Source: Bacillota bacterium (GTDB taxonomy: Bacteria > Bacillota > Sulfobacillia > Sulfobacillales > Sulfobacillaceae). Taken from it: DNA of 51,833 nucleotides. A model generated the notes under the pieces. The model did not search any database. It saw only the letters and a list, made by a program, of their open reading frames with translations, and was not told where the DNA came from. Of the stretch, positions 16,229 through 25,585 are shown one piece after another. The first letter of the stretch is position 1; every line of letters starts with the position of its first letter. The stretch is from contig JAKACZ010000035.1 of NCBI GenBank assembly GCA_021820965.1, forward strand, positions 1 through 51,833, in the 5' to 3' direction. The translations under genes were made by a program, and so were the position numbers.

Positions 16229-17211
16229 TAACCGATTCCTCCCTCAAAATCGGTCCAGCTCAACGTCATCAAGTCATGGCGGGATAGCGGCAGGCGACGC
16301 CCATTGAGGCGCACCGCTTGGCGGCGGATGGCGTGTTCCAGCAGATTGCGCACCATTCTGGCGTTGCCGGCATTTCTATGCCAGTAGCCCTGGTTGTCGC
16401 TGAGGACGCGCAAGAGCCCGGCTTCGGCGTCGGACGATAGCGTATAGTCGCGGTCATTGAGCATCCGGCGGGCGATATGCACCAGCTCACCGGCCGAATA
16501 ATCCGGGAAATCCAAGCGAATGGGGAAACGGGAGAGCAGCCCGGGGTTGGTGGCCAAGAAAGCGGCCATTTCATCAGGATATCCTGCCAAAATCACTAAA
16601 AGGTCCTCGCGATAGTTTTCGGTTGCGGCCACCAGTGTGTCAATCGCCTCTTTGCCAAAATCTTTTTCGCCGCCCCGCGCCAGAGCGTATGCCTCATCGA
16701 CAAACAGAACCCCGCCTAGGGCACGCTTAATCACGTCGCGCGTCTTTTGCGCGGTATGGCCGATATACTCTCCGACCAAATCGGCTCGTTCGGCCTCGAC
16801 CAAGTGGCCTTTGGGGAGCACTTCCAGGGCTCGAAACAGTCTTCCCAGCAAACGGGCCACAGTGGTCTTTCCGGTTCCCGGAGCGCCGGAAAACACCATG
16901 TGCAGGGTTTGACGATTGTGTGCTAGACCCATGCCTTCCCTGAGCGCCTGAATCTCGACAAATGCGCGAATGTCCCGCACTACGCGCTTAATCTCGTCCA
17001 AGCCGACCAACCGGTTCAAGTCGGCAAGAACCATATCCGCGTTTTCTCGGTTAGTATCGGCATGATCTCGGCGCCCAGCGCCCGTCCCCACGGTTTGAAA
17101 TCGGGTCATCAGCGGCAACGCCGCTTCGGGAGACAGCCGCCCCGCTTCAATCCAATGAAAAAGCTCTTCCGGCGATCCGGGGCCGGAATCCGGCGACAGT
17201 ATTTGAGCCAT
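16228..17211 (-). CDS. spoVK: SpoVK / CbbX-type AAA+ ATPase
   Basis: 327 residues with the AAA+ core of the SpoVK-CbbX family: a domain upstream with LVGLDEIKRVVRDI, Walker A GAPGTGKT (109-116), the pore-loop-like GEYIGHTAQKT, Walker B VLFVDEAYAL (168-177), sensor-1 LVILAGYPDEM and the arginine-finger region NPGLLSRFPIRLDF. ATG at 17211 has AAGGAGG at the right distance; the open frame upstream to 17664 overlaps the divergent LysM gene promoter and is not used. SpoVK is made in the mother cell during sporulation of Bacillus. Whether this one acts in spores or as a remodeller of another complex is not shown. Confidence 0.88.
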   Translation of the reverse strand: MAQILSPDSGPGSPEELFHWIEAGRLSPEAALPLMTRFQTVGTGAGRRDHADTNRENADMVLADLNRLVGLDEIKRVVRDIRAFVEIQALREGMGLAHNRQTLHMVFSGAPGTGKTTVARLLGRLFRALEVLPKGHLVEAERADLVGEYIGHTAQKTRDVIKRALGGVLFVDEAYALARGGEKDFGKEAIDTLVAATENYREDLLVILAGYPDEMAAFLATNPGLLSRFPIRLDFPDYSAGELVHIARRMLNDRDYTLSSDAEAGLLRVLSDNQGYWHRNAGNARMVRNLLEHAIRRQAVRLNGRRLPLSRHDLMTLSWTDFEGGIG

Positions 17212-17371
17212 TCCACCGCCTCCTTGGTCTTTTATCACTATACGAGCCGGTGGATAAAATCTGTCTCTCTTAACCGGCGGAAAATTTAGGCTAAAATTCC
17301 CAAAGTTTAGCAGGCAATTTATGGTAGCGTGTCGAATACTTTGGGACAAACCCTGCGAGAGGAGTGTAGTC

Positions 17372-18358
17372 ATGTCATTTTGGCACCGACTTATGCATCG
17401 GTTTGGCTCGCGCTTTTGGGATTCGGCGATCGCCCTGGCGGGAGCGCTGACATTAATCGGGATGGTCTCGTTGTCGGGCAAAACCGCGGCCCGAATCCAT
17501 TCCGGAGTGAGATCCGGCCCCGTCCAGGTTGTTTCCCGCGATACCGCCCTTCCGGTTTCAAAGCCCCCGGTTGCCTTAAACCGCCATCTTAGGCCGGCAG
17601 CGCGAATAGCCCCGCTGAGGCCGATGCGCCCCCGGGTGTACACCATTTGCTGGGGGGATACCATCTGGGGATTATCCCAGCGCTTTCACATCCCCATTGC
17701 GGCCATTCGGGCGGCCAATCATTTGACCGGAAGTGCCATTGTGGCGGGAGCCCGGCTGGTCCTTCCCGCTGTTTATGTGGTTAAGCGGGGGGATACGCTG
17801 GCCGGTATCGCCCAACGGATGGGCCTGTCCTTGGCCCAAGTGACGCGAGAAAACCCCGGGTCGGTGAGCGATCTCAAACCGGGCCAGCGCCTAGTCGGGT
17901 ACCACCCCGGCGTCGCGCTCCAGCCGGCACCCGGGTCCGTCAACGGGGCTCGGGCGGCCCAGCCATTGCCTAGCCGCGGCAGCTGGAGCAATTCCGAGCA
18001 CGTGACAGCCCAGGGCGTTCTCGCCATCGCGCGATTAGTGCAAGCCGAGGCCGGGAATCAGCCCTTTGTGGGACAGGTGGCGGTGGCTGCGGTGGTGCTG
18101 AACCGGGTCCGTTCGCCAATGTTTCCCGACACCATCGCCGGCGTCATTTTTTCCCCGGGACAGTTTGATACGGTCACCAGGGGCACATACTGGAACAACC
18201 CAGGGCCTTTAGCAGTCATGGCAGCCCAGGCGGCTTGCGCCGGGTGGGACCCAACTCATGGCGCACTCTATTTCTACAACCCGGAGGTCACTGCACCGGG
18301 GTGGATTACATCACTTCCCCAAACGGCGGTGATTGCGGATCAAATATTCTCGCGCTAA
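17372..18358 (+). CDS. LysM / SleB-type cell-wall hydrolase
   Basis: 328 residues. A membrane anchor or signal at about 15-36, two LysM peptidoglycan-binding repeats (about 89-132 and 135-178; YTICWGDTIWGLSQRF and YVVKRGDTLAGIAQRM), a linker, then a Hydrolase_2 (SleB/CwlJ) domain (about 215-328) with the catalytic Glu in LVQAEAGNQP and the conserved GQVAVAAVVLNRV and GQFDTV segments. Cortex-lytic enzymes of this family break spore cortex during germination. ATG at 17372 follows GAGAGGAG; the frame upstream to 17321 lacks such a site. Divergent from spoVK, convergent with miaA, overlapping it by four bases. Confidence 0.92.
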   Translation: MSFWHRLMHRFGSRFWDSAIALAGALTLIGMVSLSGKTAARIHSGVRSGPVQVVSRDTALPVSKPPVALNRHLRPAARIAPLRPMRPRVYTICWGDTIWGLSQRFHIPIAAIRAANHLTGSAIVAGARLVLPAVYVVKRGDTLAGIAQRMGLSLAQVTRENPGSVSDLKPGQRLVGYHPGVALQPAPGSVNGARAAQPLPSRGSWSNSEHVTAQGVLAIARLVQAEAGNQPFVGQVAVAAVVLNRVRSPMFPDTIAGVIFSPGQFDTVTRGTYWNNPGPLAVMAAQAACAGWDPTHGALYFYNPEVTAPGWITSLPQTAVIADQIFSR

Positions 18359-19296
18359 CCGGTACGAACCGAGGCGATAATCTTTTGGATGGCTTGGTCC
18401 GCCGGCCAAGCCGACAGATCAATCCATCGCGCTTCCTTTTCCGACCGAAACCAGGTCAATTGGCGCTTGGCTAATTGCTGGATGTGGCGGACCATGAGCC
18501 GGTCGCGCTCCGATTCGGTCAAACGGCCGTACAACCAGTCCACCATTTCCCGGTAGCCGATTGCAGAGAGACTCTGCGCGCCCGGCCGAATCCCGGCCCT
18601 TAAAAGGCCTTCGACCTCCCGCCGGAGCCCTTGCTGCAGCATAGTTTGGCAGCGCGATCGAATGCGTTCGTGCAGTTCCGCGACCGATCGGGACAACACC
18701 CAATACACCGGCCTGTAGAAGAGGGACTCGTCAGGTTGATTGCGCGCCAAGGCACGGCCGGAGGTCACAAAGACTTCCAGGGCTCGCACCAGGCGGCGGT
18801 AATCGCGCGGGCTGATAACCTGATAGCTGGCCGGATCAACAACCCTGAGCTGTCGGCGCAACCCGTCAAAGCCCTGGGTGCGGCCAATGTGCTCAATGTG
18901 GGCTCTGAGCGCACTGGGACCCGCTTCCTCGGGAAGCTTGTAGCCCCGGATTAGGGCGCGCAACCACAGGCCGGTACCGCCGACGACAACGGGGAAGCGC
19001 CCCCGCCTGACGATATCGTCAATCGCGTGCCGGGCGCATTTCTGAAAGTCGGCCACCGAAAATGACTGGTCGGGGTCCACCAAGTCTAGGCCGTGATGCG
19101 GCACCAGCCGCCGCTCTTGGGCGGTGGGCTTGGCCGTTCCCAGATCAAGACCGCGGTACACGGCTGCCGAGTCGGCCGAGATGATCTCTCCGTTCAACGC
19201 TTGAGCGACTGCTAAACTGATTTCGGTTTTGCCCACCGCCGTGGGGCCGGCAATAACCAATAGCGTGGGGCGTGCGTCACTAACCTCGGCGTCCAA
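18355..19296 (-). CDS. miaA: tRNA dimethylallyltransferase
   Basis: Adds the isopentenyl group to A37 of tRNAs reading UNN codons. 313 residues, normal. P-loop GPTAVGKT (17-24), the DSAAVYRGLDLGTAKP motif (substrate Asp/Gln-Val-Tyr loop, here SAAVY), PHHGLDLVDP and GGTGLWLRAL, and the RDYRRLVRALEV signature. The start is TTG at 19296 inside the end of mutL (17-base overlap), with GGGAGG about 12 bases upstream in the mutL coding sequence. The mutS-mutL-miaA order is common in Firmicutes (often followed by hfq, which is absent here). Confidence 0.94.
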   Translation of the reverse strand: MDAEVSDARPTLLVIAGPTAVGKTEISLAVAQALNGEIISADSAAVYRGLDLGTAKPTAQERRLVPHHGLDLVDPDQSFSVADFQKCARHAIDDIVRRGRFPVVVGGTGLWLRALIRGYKLPEEAGPSALRAHIEHIGRTQGFDGLRRQLRVVDPASYQVISPRDYRRLVRALEVFVTSGRALARNQPDESLFYRPVYWVLSRSVAELHERIRSRCQTMLQQGLRREVEGLLRAGIRPGAQSLSAIGYREMVDWLYGRLTESERDRLMVRHIQQLAKRQLTWFRSEKEARWIDLSAWPADQAIQKIIASVRTG

Positions 19297-20989
19297 AGCG
19301 GCGGTCCACCTCCCTTAGTGTCAATACCACCGTGGTCGGTCGTCCGTGGGGGCAGCCACGCGCATCCGCGACTCGGCTCAAATCGTCTATCAGCGCAGAC
19401 ATTTCTGCCATGCTAAGCGCCCGGTTGGCCTTAATCGCCGCCTTGCACGCCGCCATGGCATAGCGGGCTTCCTCCGCCCACCCAATCGGATGTTCGGCGC
19501 CGGATGCCGTGCCGCCACCGCTCAGCATTTCTAATAGTGTGCGTAACAGGCCTTGATGAGACTCGAGATCACGAAAGGCGGTCGGAACCGCCCGCACCGA
19601 CACCGTGGTTCCGCCCAGGTCGCTGACCTCAAAGCCCCACTTTGCCAGCACCGGGCGATGGGCCTCGAGTTGGCCCCACTCGACCGCCGACAGCGTTTCC
19701 GGCACCGCTAGCATGAGTGGTTGGCTTGTGGTGACCGCCTGGCCCAAACGCGAAAAGTGCTCGAAATAGATTCGCTCGTGGGCGGCGTGCTGGTCGATCA
19801 GGTAGAGACCCTCCGCTCCCTGGGCGATGATGTACTTGGCTCGCCACTGTGCCAACGGCACCAGTTCTTGAAACTCTCGGTGCAATATCGGCCGCTCTGA
19901 CGGTTGTGCGTTGCCGCGGTCTAGCGACCACTCGAACCGCTGGGGCTCGCCGGCCGCGTGGCTGGCCCCATCCGCTGCGTCCACCCAGTGCGGCGCAGGG
20001 GAATCCGCGGCCAGGGCCTCCCGCACGATCCGATGAAGCAGGGCTCGCAATGCATGCTCGCGGACCACGCGTACCTCTGCCTTCGTGGGATGCGCGTTGG
20101 GGTCCACCTGGTCCGGGGGCAAATCGATCCAAATCCAAAAATACGGAAAGCGCCGCTCCGGGGTGATTGGGCGAAAAGCCTCCTCGACCCCGGCGCGCAG
20201 CAGCCAATTTTGAATCCATCGCCCGTTCACGTAGAGCCCCTGGCCAAACCTGTTGGCGCGATGGCGCTCGGCTGGCGCAATAAGCCCGTGGATTTGCGCC
20301 CCCCACTCGCTGGTGTGGCCAATCGGTATCAGGCTTGCGGCAATCTCCCGCCCGAAAACGGCCAGTACGGCCGCCGTCGCATCACCCTGACCGGGGGTGC
20401 TCAGTATTTCCCGCCCCTCGTGTTGCAAAATGAATTGCACATCGGCGCACCCGATCGCCAGTTGCTGTAGAACATGCTGGATGGCGCCCAATTCCGCCGC
20501 CGGCGTCTTGAGCGCCTTCAGCCGCGCCGGCTGGCGTTCAAAGATTCGTTCCACCGCCACGTGAGTACCCTCGGCCATCACCCGCGGCTCGACATTGGTC
20601 ACGCGACCGAATTCGGCGGTGATCTGATGACCGCTGGCGTCATGCGGCAGGCGAGAGGCGAGCGTTAAATGGCTGACCGACGCGATGGCGGCCAGCGCCT
20701 CCCCTCGAAATCCCAGGGTTCGTGATGTTTCCAGGTCTTCTAAACGGGTGAGTTTGGAGGTGCTGTGCCGTTCCAAAGCGTGGGCCAGATCGTCCGCCTC
20801 AATACCCGCCCCGTTGTCTCTGACCGTCACTGTGCGGCCGCCGTCAGCCACCGTCACCCGAACCGTGGTGCACCCTGCATCCAGACTGTTCTCGACCAGT
20901 TCCTTCACTACTGAGGCCGGTCTTTCAACCACCTCGCCGGCGGCAATCTGGTTGGCCACAACCGGGTCCAGTCGCCGAATTCTTCCCAT
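19280..20989 (-). CDS. mutL: DNA mismatch repair protein MutL
   Basis: Couples MutS recognition to strand incision. 569 residues. N-terminal GHKL ATPase with RLDPVVANQIAAGEVVERPASVVKELVENSLDAG-type motif I, DNGAGI and TLGFRGEALAAIASVSHL. The C-terminal domain has the endonuclease motif DQHA-x2-E-x4-E at 399-410 and a CPHGRP motif near 546, so this is a nicking MutL as in other bacteria lacking MutH. The real start is ATG at 20989, overlapping the mutS stop (TAATG); the upstream extension lies within mutS. Confidence 0.95.
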   Translation of the reverse strand: MGRIRRLDPVVANQIAAGEVVERPASVVKELVENSLDAGCTTVRVTVADGGRTVTVRDNGAGIEADDLAHALERHSTSKLTRLEDLETSRTLGFRGEALAAIASVSHLTLASRLPHDASGHQITAEFGRVTNVEPRVMAEGTHVAVERIFERQPARLKALKTPAAELGAIQHVLQQLAIGCADVQFILQHEGREILSTPGQGDATAAVLAVFGREIAASLIPIGHTSEWGAQIHGLIAPAERHRANRFGQGLYVNGRWIQNWLLRAGVEEAFRPITPERRFPYFWIWIDLPPDQVDPNAHPTKAEVRVVREHALRALLHRIVREALAADSPAPHWVDAADGASHAAGEPQRFEWSLDRGNAQPSERPILHREFQELVPLAQWRAKYIIAQGAEGLYLIDQHAAHERIYFEHFSRLGQAVTTSQPLMLAVPETLSAVEWGQLEAHRPVLAKWGFEVSDLGGTTVSVRAVPTAFRDLESHQGLLRTLLEMLSGGGTASGAEHPIGWAEEARYAMAACKAAIKANRALSMAEMSALIDDLSRVADARGCPHGRPTTVVLTLREVDRRFGRRG

Positions 20990-23523
20990 TAACCTCTCCC
21001 CTTTCCCGCGCGCGCATGCCACTCGGCCACCCAAAGCCAGGCCTCGCGGGGTGATAGGTCATCCGGGTTCAGTGCGCGGAGCGCGTCCATAAACTCCTTG
21101 GCCAGAGGGTCGGGTGCCTGGAACGTGATTTGTTCGCCCACCCTGGGCGATTGATGGTTGACGGGTGCGGATTCCAGGTGGCGAAGATGGTGTTCAGCCC
21201 GCCGAATCAACGAGAGCGGCAGGCCTGCCTGGCGGGCCACTTCGAGGCCATAGGACTGCGATGCTTCTCCGGCGATGATACGGTGAGTGAAGATCGGGGC
21301 GGACTCCCCTTCCAGCACCTCAACCGTGAGATTGGTCATATGGCTATTGTTCTGAGCTAGACCGGTCAGTTCATGATAATGGGTGGCGAAGAGGGTCAGG
21401 GGACCATCAGGGACCGCCAGTCGTTCCACTACCGCATGGGCAATAGCCAGTCCGTCGTAGGTCGAGGTCCCTCGACCCAGTTCATCCAACAGCACCAGGC
21501 TCTTGCCCGAAGCTTGGTGCAAAATGGCAGCCACTTCTTCCATTTCCACCATAAACGTCGACTGGCCCCGGGCCAAATCATCGTCGGCCCCCATCCGCGT
21601 CAGTATCGCGTCAAATGCCGGCGTCCGGTAGCTCTGGCAAGCCACCCAGCTCCCGCATTGGGCTAAAATCACGTTATCCGCTAGCGCCCGCATGAAGGTG
21701 GACTTTCCGCCCATGTTTGGCCCGGTGATGATCAGGGCGTGATGCGGTGTTTCGAGGATGAGATCGCTAGCCACGTACTCCGCCACCAGCGACTCGATGA
21801 CGGGATGGCGCAGGCTGCGAATGTCAACCCGGCAGTCAGACGCGGCGATAACCGGAGGTTGATACCGGTGCCGGACAGCCGCTTCCGCCAAAGCGGCAAG
21901 GGCGTCCACTTCAGAAGCCCAGGCCGACGCCTGCGCCAGCCACTCGCTTTCCTCCCGCACTAGCGCCTCGAGCTTCTCCACCCACTGCCTCTCCAACCCT
22001 TTCAGACCCGCCTCGGCCTGAAAAATCTCTGCCTCGAGTGCGCGCACCGGTTCGGAGACGAAACGCTCCGTATGGGCGGTGGTTTGCCGACGATGCCAGT
22101 CCTCGGGCACATTTTTGGCCTGGCTTTTAGTGACCTCAATGTAGTATCCAAAAGTACGGTGATATCCCAAGCGAAGCGATTTAATCCCCGAGCGATTGCG
22201 TTCCCTTTCTTCCAGGTCGGCCAAGGCCTGGCGCTGATTGGTCAGAAGCGTGCGGAACCGGTCTATCTCGGGGTCGGCTTCGGCTCGGATGAGTGGGCTG
22301 TCCTCCCATCGGGCCGGCACCGGCTCGGCCAAGACATCCAAGCGTTTTAAAAGCGCCTGCCAGGGCTCATTTGAGATCGGCCATCGAAACGGCCACACGC
22401 CAGTTTCGTGGGCAGCCTGCCATAACGCCGGGAACTCCGCCAAAGCCTCAACAATTCCCTGAAGGTCGCGGGGCCGGCCGGAACCCATGACCAGACGCGC
22501 GACGCGGCGGCTCATATCCCCCACCCGGCTTAAGGTTTGCATAAGCGCATCCCGTTCCAATGCATGGGTGACCCAGTAGGTTACCGCTTGGCGACGCTCC
22601 TTAATGCGGCCGCAATCCATCAAGGGATGTTCCAGCCAATCTTTGAGCCGTCGGCGGCCCATTGGCGTGCGGCAGAAGTCCACACGGGCAAAGAGCGAGT
22701 CTTGTCCGTGCGACACGTCGAGTTGCCTAAGGGCTCGTTCACCAATCCGCATCTGGGTCGCCAGCGAATGCACCCGGATATCGCGAAGATGGCCCAATGT
22801 GCCTGGACCCAGCGTCTTCAGATACCGAGCCAATACGGCGATCGCCTGCATGACCGGTCCGGATTCCTCCAGGCCCCAGCGGCGAAGGCTTTGAATCCCC
22901 AATTTGTCTTGAATGATATGTTCTGTTCTGACTGAATCCGTCCGCGCGAAAAACGATCCGCCGTCCACGCGACGGCCGTCGCCCCAATCTGTCTCAAGAT
23001 TGGATAGGTATTCCTGCGGCCGCCACGCGGACCACAACTCCGCGATATGGCTCATATCCTCCGCCCGCGTGCTTCCCTGCACTACGTTGAGCGTACCGGT
23101 GGAGACCTCAGCCACCAACGCGACCAGGCCTTGGCGATACCGATACAGCACCCCCAGCCGTGGACTCACGTCGTCGTCATCGGGCACGACGGTTCCGGGC
23201 GTCAACACCCGTACAATTTGCCGATCGACCAATCCCCGCGATTGCGCCGGATCCTCCATTTGCTCGGCAATGGCGACCGTGTAGCCTCGCTCCAACAGGC
23301 GACGCGCGTGTTGATTTCCTGCGTGGTAGGGCACCCCGCACATCGCGATCCGGCCGTCGCGGGAGGTTAGTTGTAAGTCTAATAACGGTGCCGCTAATTT
23401 GGCATCATCCCCGAACAGTTCGTAAAAATCGCCCAGGCGAAAAAATAGGAGGGCCTCCGGATGCTCTTGTTTGAGTCGCCAGTATTGTTCGAGCATAGGA
23501 GTACTCTGAGCGCGGGCTGTCAT
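20989..23523 (-). CDS. mutS: DNA mismatch repair protein MutS
   Basis: Recognises mismatches and small loops. 844 residues. N-terminal mismatch-binding domain with FFRLGDFYELFGDDA (the Phe-x-Glu motif), the connector and lever/clamp regions, Walker A GPNMGGKS (601-608), Walker B LVLLDELGRGTST and the ATHYHEL His switch. The ATG at 23523 overlaps the stop of the Ppx-like gene (ATGA), so the operon begins with that gene. The typical Firmicute mutSL pair follows with miaA. Confidence 0.96.
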   Translation of the reverse strand: MTARAQSTPMLEQYWRLKQEHPEALLFFRLGDFYELFGDDAKLAAPLLDLQLTSRDGRIAMCGVPYHAGNQHARRLLERGYTVAIAEQMEDPAQSRGLVDRQIVRVLTPGTVVPDDDDVSPRLGVLYRYRQGLVALVAEVSTGTLNVVQGSTRAEDMSHIAELWSAWRPQEYLSNLETDWGDGRRVDGGSFFARTDSVRTEHIIQDKLGIQSLRRWGLEESGPVMQAIAVLARYLKTLGPGTLGHLRDIRVHSLATQMRIGERALRQLDVSHGQDSLFARVDFCRTPMGRRRLKDWLEHPLMDCGRIKERRQAVTYWVTHALERDALMQTLSRVGDMSRRVARLVMGSGRPRDLQGIVEALAEFPALWQAAHETGVWPFRWPISNEPWQALLKRLDVLAEPVPARWEDSPLIRAEADPEIDRFRTLLTNQRQALADLEERERNRSGIKSLRLGYHRTFGYYIEVTKSQAKNVPEDWHRRQTTAHTERFVSEPVRALEAEIFQAEAGLKGLERQWVEKLEALVREESEWLAQASAWASEVDALAALAEAAVRHRYQPPVIAASDCRVDIRSLRHPVIESLVAEYVASDLILETPHHALIITGPNMGGKSTFMRALADNVILAQCGSWVACQSYRTPAFDAILTRMGADDDLARGQSTFMVEMEEVAAILHQASGKSLVLLDELGRGTSTYDGLAIAHAVVERLAVPDGPLTLFATHYHELTGLAQNNSHMTNLTVEVLEGESAPIFTHRIIAGEASQSYGLEVARQAGLPLSLIRRAEHHLRHLESAPVNHQSPRVGEQITFQAPDPLAKEFMDALRALNPDDLSPREAWLWVAEWHARAGKGRG

Positions 23524-24260
23524 GGCCGGTCACCCCTTCCCAGGCTGGCGGCAAGCCAAAGGCCCTCGGTTAGTCCGCGTTCACTGACCTCAACGCTGTC
23601 CCAGCCGGCGGTATGAAACACATCGCCCAACAGCGAAAGGCCGACCGGCAAAATACTGCGGCGCAGCGGATCCCAGGCTTGAAACTGTTCGGGATGGTCC
23701 ATGAGCGCCTGTTGCATCGCTTCCACGTCACCGAGTCCCACGCGTGGGCGGCCGGTCCACCATTTAAGCGCCACCGCGGTTCCGCCAATCACGACAGGTC
23801 TTTCGAACGCGCTGAGTGCGGGCCAGCGGATGGCGTGCCGTGCCGAGCGGGCAGCCCCTTGCGGGACGCTGGCGACCTGGCGTTGGGAAATGAATTCCGT
23901 GCTGCCTCCGCCAATGTCCACGACAACATCACAGGAGGGATGCCGCGCCTTCACGGCAATCCAGGCCAAGCGCCCTTCCGTCTCGGCTGTCAGATGCCAC
24001 CAGTTGGGATAAAGTTGCCGTAGGCGGCTCTCCAGCCCGGGATTGTCGCGCAAGGCCTCACCCCCCGCGGCTAAAGGCACTGTGCCCGCATCATCCGCAG
24101 CCTGACGGAGTTCCTCGGCGACTTTCAGCGCTTGTGCCGGTCCGTCGGCGGCGTAGAGATTGACCAACTGTTGCCGTCGCAGCAACGGCTGGTCCAACCG
24201 CTGCGCAACGAGCAGGGTTGTGCTGGTTGATCCGAACTTAACGATGGCCTGGGGCGGCAA
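23520..24260 (-). CDS. Short Ppx/GppA-like protein (actin-type ATPase fold), function uncertain
   Basis: About 246 residues with features of the Ppx/GppA exopolyphosphatase family: N-terminal AIVKFGSTSTTLLVA in place of the usual (V/I)DIGTNS strand-loop, and VVDIGGGSTEF in the second half, but no C-terminal HD-like domain. The acidic residue in the first phosphate loop (D of DIG) is replaced by Lys. A TTG start at 24260 is preferred: it puts the first strand directly at the N terminus, and an upstream candidate ATG (24317) coincides with a TATAAT -10-like sequence. It overlaps mutS (ATGA) and would be its operon leader gene. Could be an inactive or altered phosphatase. Confidence 0.7.
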   Translation of the reverse strand: MPPQAIVKFGSTSTTLLVAQRLDQPLLRRQQLVNLYAADGPAQALKVAEELRQAADDAGTVPLAAGGEALRDNPGLESRLRQLYPNWWHLTAETEGRLAWIAVKARHPSCDVVVDIGGGSTEFISQRQVASVPQGAARSARHAIRWPALSAFERPVVIGGTAVALKWWTGRPRVGLGDVEAMQQALMDHPEQFQAWDPLRRSILPVGLSLLGDVFHTAGWDSVEVSERGLTEGLWLAASLGRGDRP

Positions 24261-24315
24261 ATCCTCTCTGTTCCCCTTCCTCGGAACCGTCGCACTAGAC
24301 GACAAGATTATGGCC

Positions 24316-24321
24316 ATTATA
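24316..24321 (-). promoter_or_regulatory. -10-like TATAAT of the Ppx-mutS-mutL-miaA operon
   Basis: On the minus strand a perfect TATAAT precedes the proposed TTG start by about 55 bases. No good -35 is visible. Inferred from consensus only. Confidence 0.4.
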
Positions 24322-24379
24322 TCAAAGGCGCGGTCAGGCCAGGTCTGATAGAATGATCGCCGGGAGGATTTCTAACTGC

Positions 24380-25585
24380 ATGAAACGCTGTCAATATAAA
24401 CCACTCTGGATCGTCTGGATTACTCTGACCACCCTTCTTGTCGGCACTCGTCCGGCATGGGCGGCGCCGGCACCGCGCCTGTCTGCGAAGGCCGTCATCT
24501 TAGTCGACGGGACCACCGGTCAGATCCTTTATGGCCGGGACGTACGCGGCCAATTCTATCCAGCCTCGATCACGAAAATCATGACCGCCTATCTCGCCAT
24601 CACCCGCGGTTGGCATAAGACGGTGGTCATTTCACGCCAAGCCGCCGCGCAAATCGGTGCAAGCGCGTATTTGCTGCCTGGCCAGCGCCTGCCGATGTCC
24701 AAAGTGGTGACCGCCATGATGTTAGTTTCGGGCAATGACGCTGCGTACGCCATCGCTCAGACAGTTGGTGGGTCCGTGCCCCGTTTTGTCCGGATGATGA
24801 ATGAACAGGCCCGGGCCTGGGGCGCGCCCGGCATCCATTTTGACAACCCCGATGGGCTGCCCAATCCCAAACATGTGGTGAGCGCGCTGGGCATGGCCAT
24901 CATCGCCGAACACGCCATGAAAAACCCTATTTTTGCCCGCATTGTCGCCACCAAGAAGTCCACGCTGCCGCCCGACCCCAAACCTCGCATCTATTACAAC
25001 CAAAACCAATTGTTATACGATTACCCCGGCGCGGTTGGCATTAAGATAGGGTATACCATTGAAGCCGATGAGACCATTGTGGGAGCGGCACGACGGCACG
25101 GCTTGTTCTTGATCGAGGTGCTGCTGCACGATACGCCAGCCGAGCTCTGGCCGAATGCAAAGAGCCTTCTAACCTGGGGATTCGATAATTTTCACCAGAT
25201 CACCTTGATCAAAAAGGGTCAGCCGCTGGGTCACGTTGAAGAGGGGGGCCGGACGGTGCCCATCTTGGCGGTGCGATCGGTGTCGTATGTGCTTCCCAAG
25301 GCATCCGCACCCCAAGTAGCGTTGGCGTTTGCTGTCACCCACCCCCGCTACGCCGGGGCGATCCGCCGGAATGAAGCGGTGGGACAAGCCGCAGTCCTTT
25401 TAAACGGTTCCCAGGTTGCCAACATCCCCATTGACAGTGCCAGGCGCGTCGCTTCTTTGCCGCCCCCGGTCCGTTGGGATTGGTGGTGGCTTTTACTGCC
25501 GTTGGCGGTTTTAGTGTCCTTAATGGGCCCCATGTGGAAACTCCCTGCAGCAGCTGGGCGAAAACGGGAGGCGGGACATGGTTAG
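24380..25585 (+). CDS. D-alanyl-D-alanine carboxypeptidase (DacF/PBP5 type)
   Basis: Trims the terminal D-Ala of peptidoglycan stem peptides outside the membrane. 401 residues: signal peptide (cleavage after PAWAA, near 29), S11 peptidase domain with SxxK motif SITK (63-66), SGN (117-119), and a C-terminal beta domain ending in a membrane anchor (WDWWWLLLPLAVLVSL). The third motif reads KIG (222-224) instead of KTG, which is unusual. ATG at 24380 follows GGGAGG at 24361-24366; an upstream ATG (24353) lacks a site. Its stop overlaps the next start (ATGGTTAG at 25578). Confidence 0.9.
   Translation: MKRCQYKPLWIVWITLTTLLVGTRPAWAAPAPRLSAKAVILVDGTTGQILYGRDVRGQFYPASITKIMTAYLAITRGWHKTVVISRQAAAQIGASAYLLPGQRLPMSKVVTAMMLVSGNDAAYAIAQTVGGSVPRFVRMMNEQARAWGAPGIHFDNPDGLPNPKHVVSALGMAIIAEHAMKNPIFARIVATKKSTLPPDPKPRIYYNQNQLLYDYPGAVGIKIGYTIEADETIVGAARRHGLFLIEVLLHDTPAELWPNAKSLLTWGFDNFHQITLIKKGQPLGHVEEGGRTVPILAVRSVSYVLPKASAPQVALAFAVTHPRYAGAIRRNEAVGQAAVLLNGSQVANIPIDSARRVASLPPPVRWDWWWLLLPLAVLVSLMGPMWKLPAAAGRKREAGHG

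Noticed and set aside
19629..20306. 225-codon minus-strand open frame within mutL
   Set aside because: It is a second frame of the GC-rich mutL gene on the same strand, with Arg/Gly/Ala-rich low-complexity composition and no motif.
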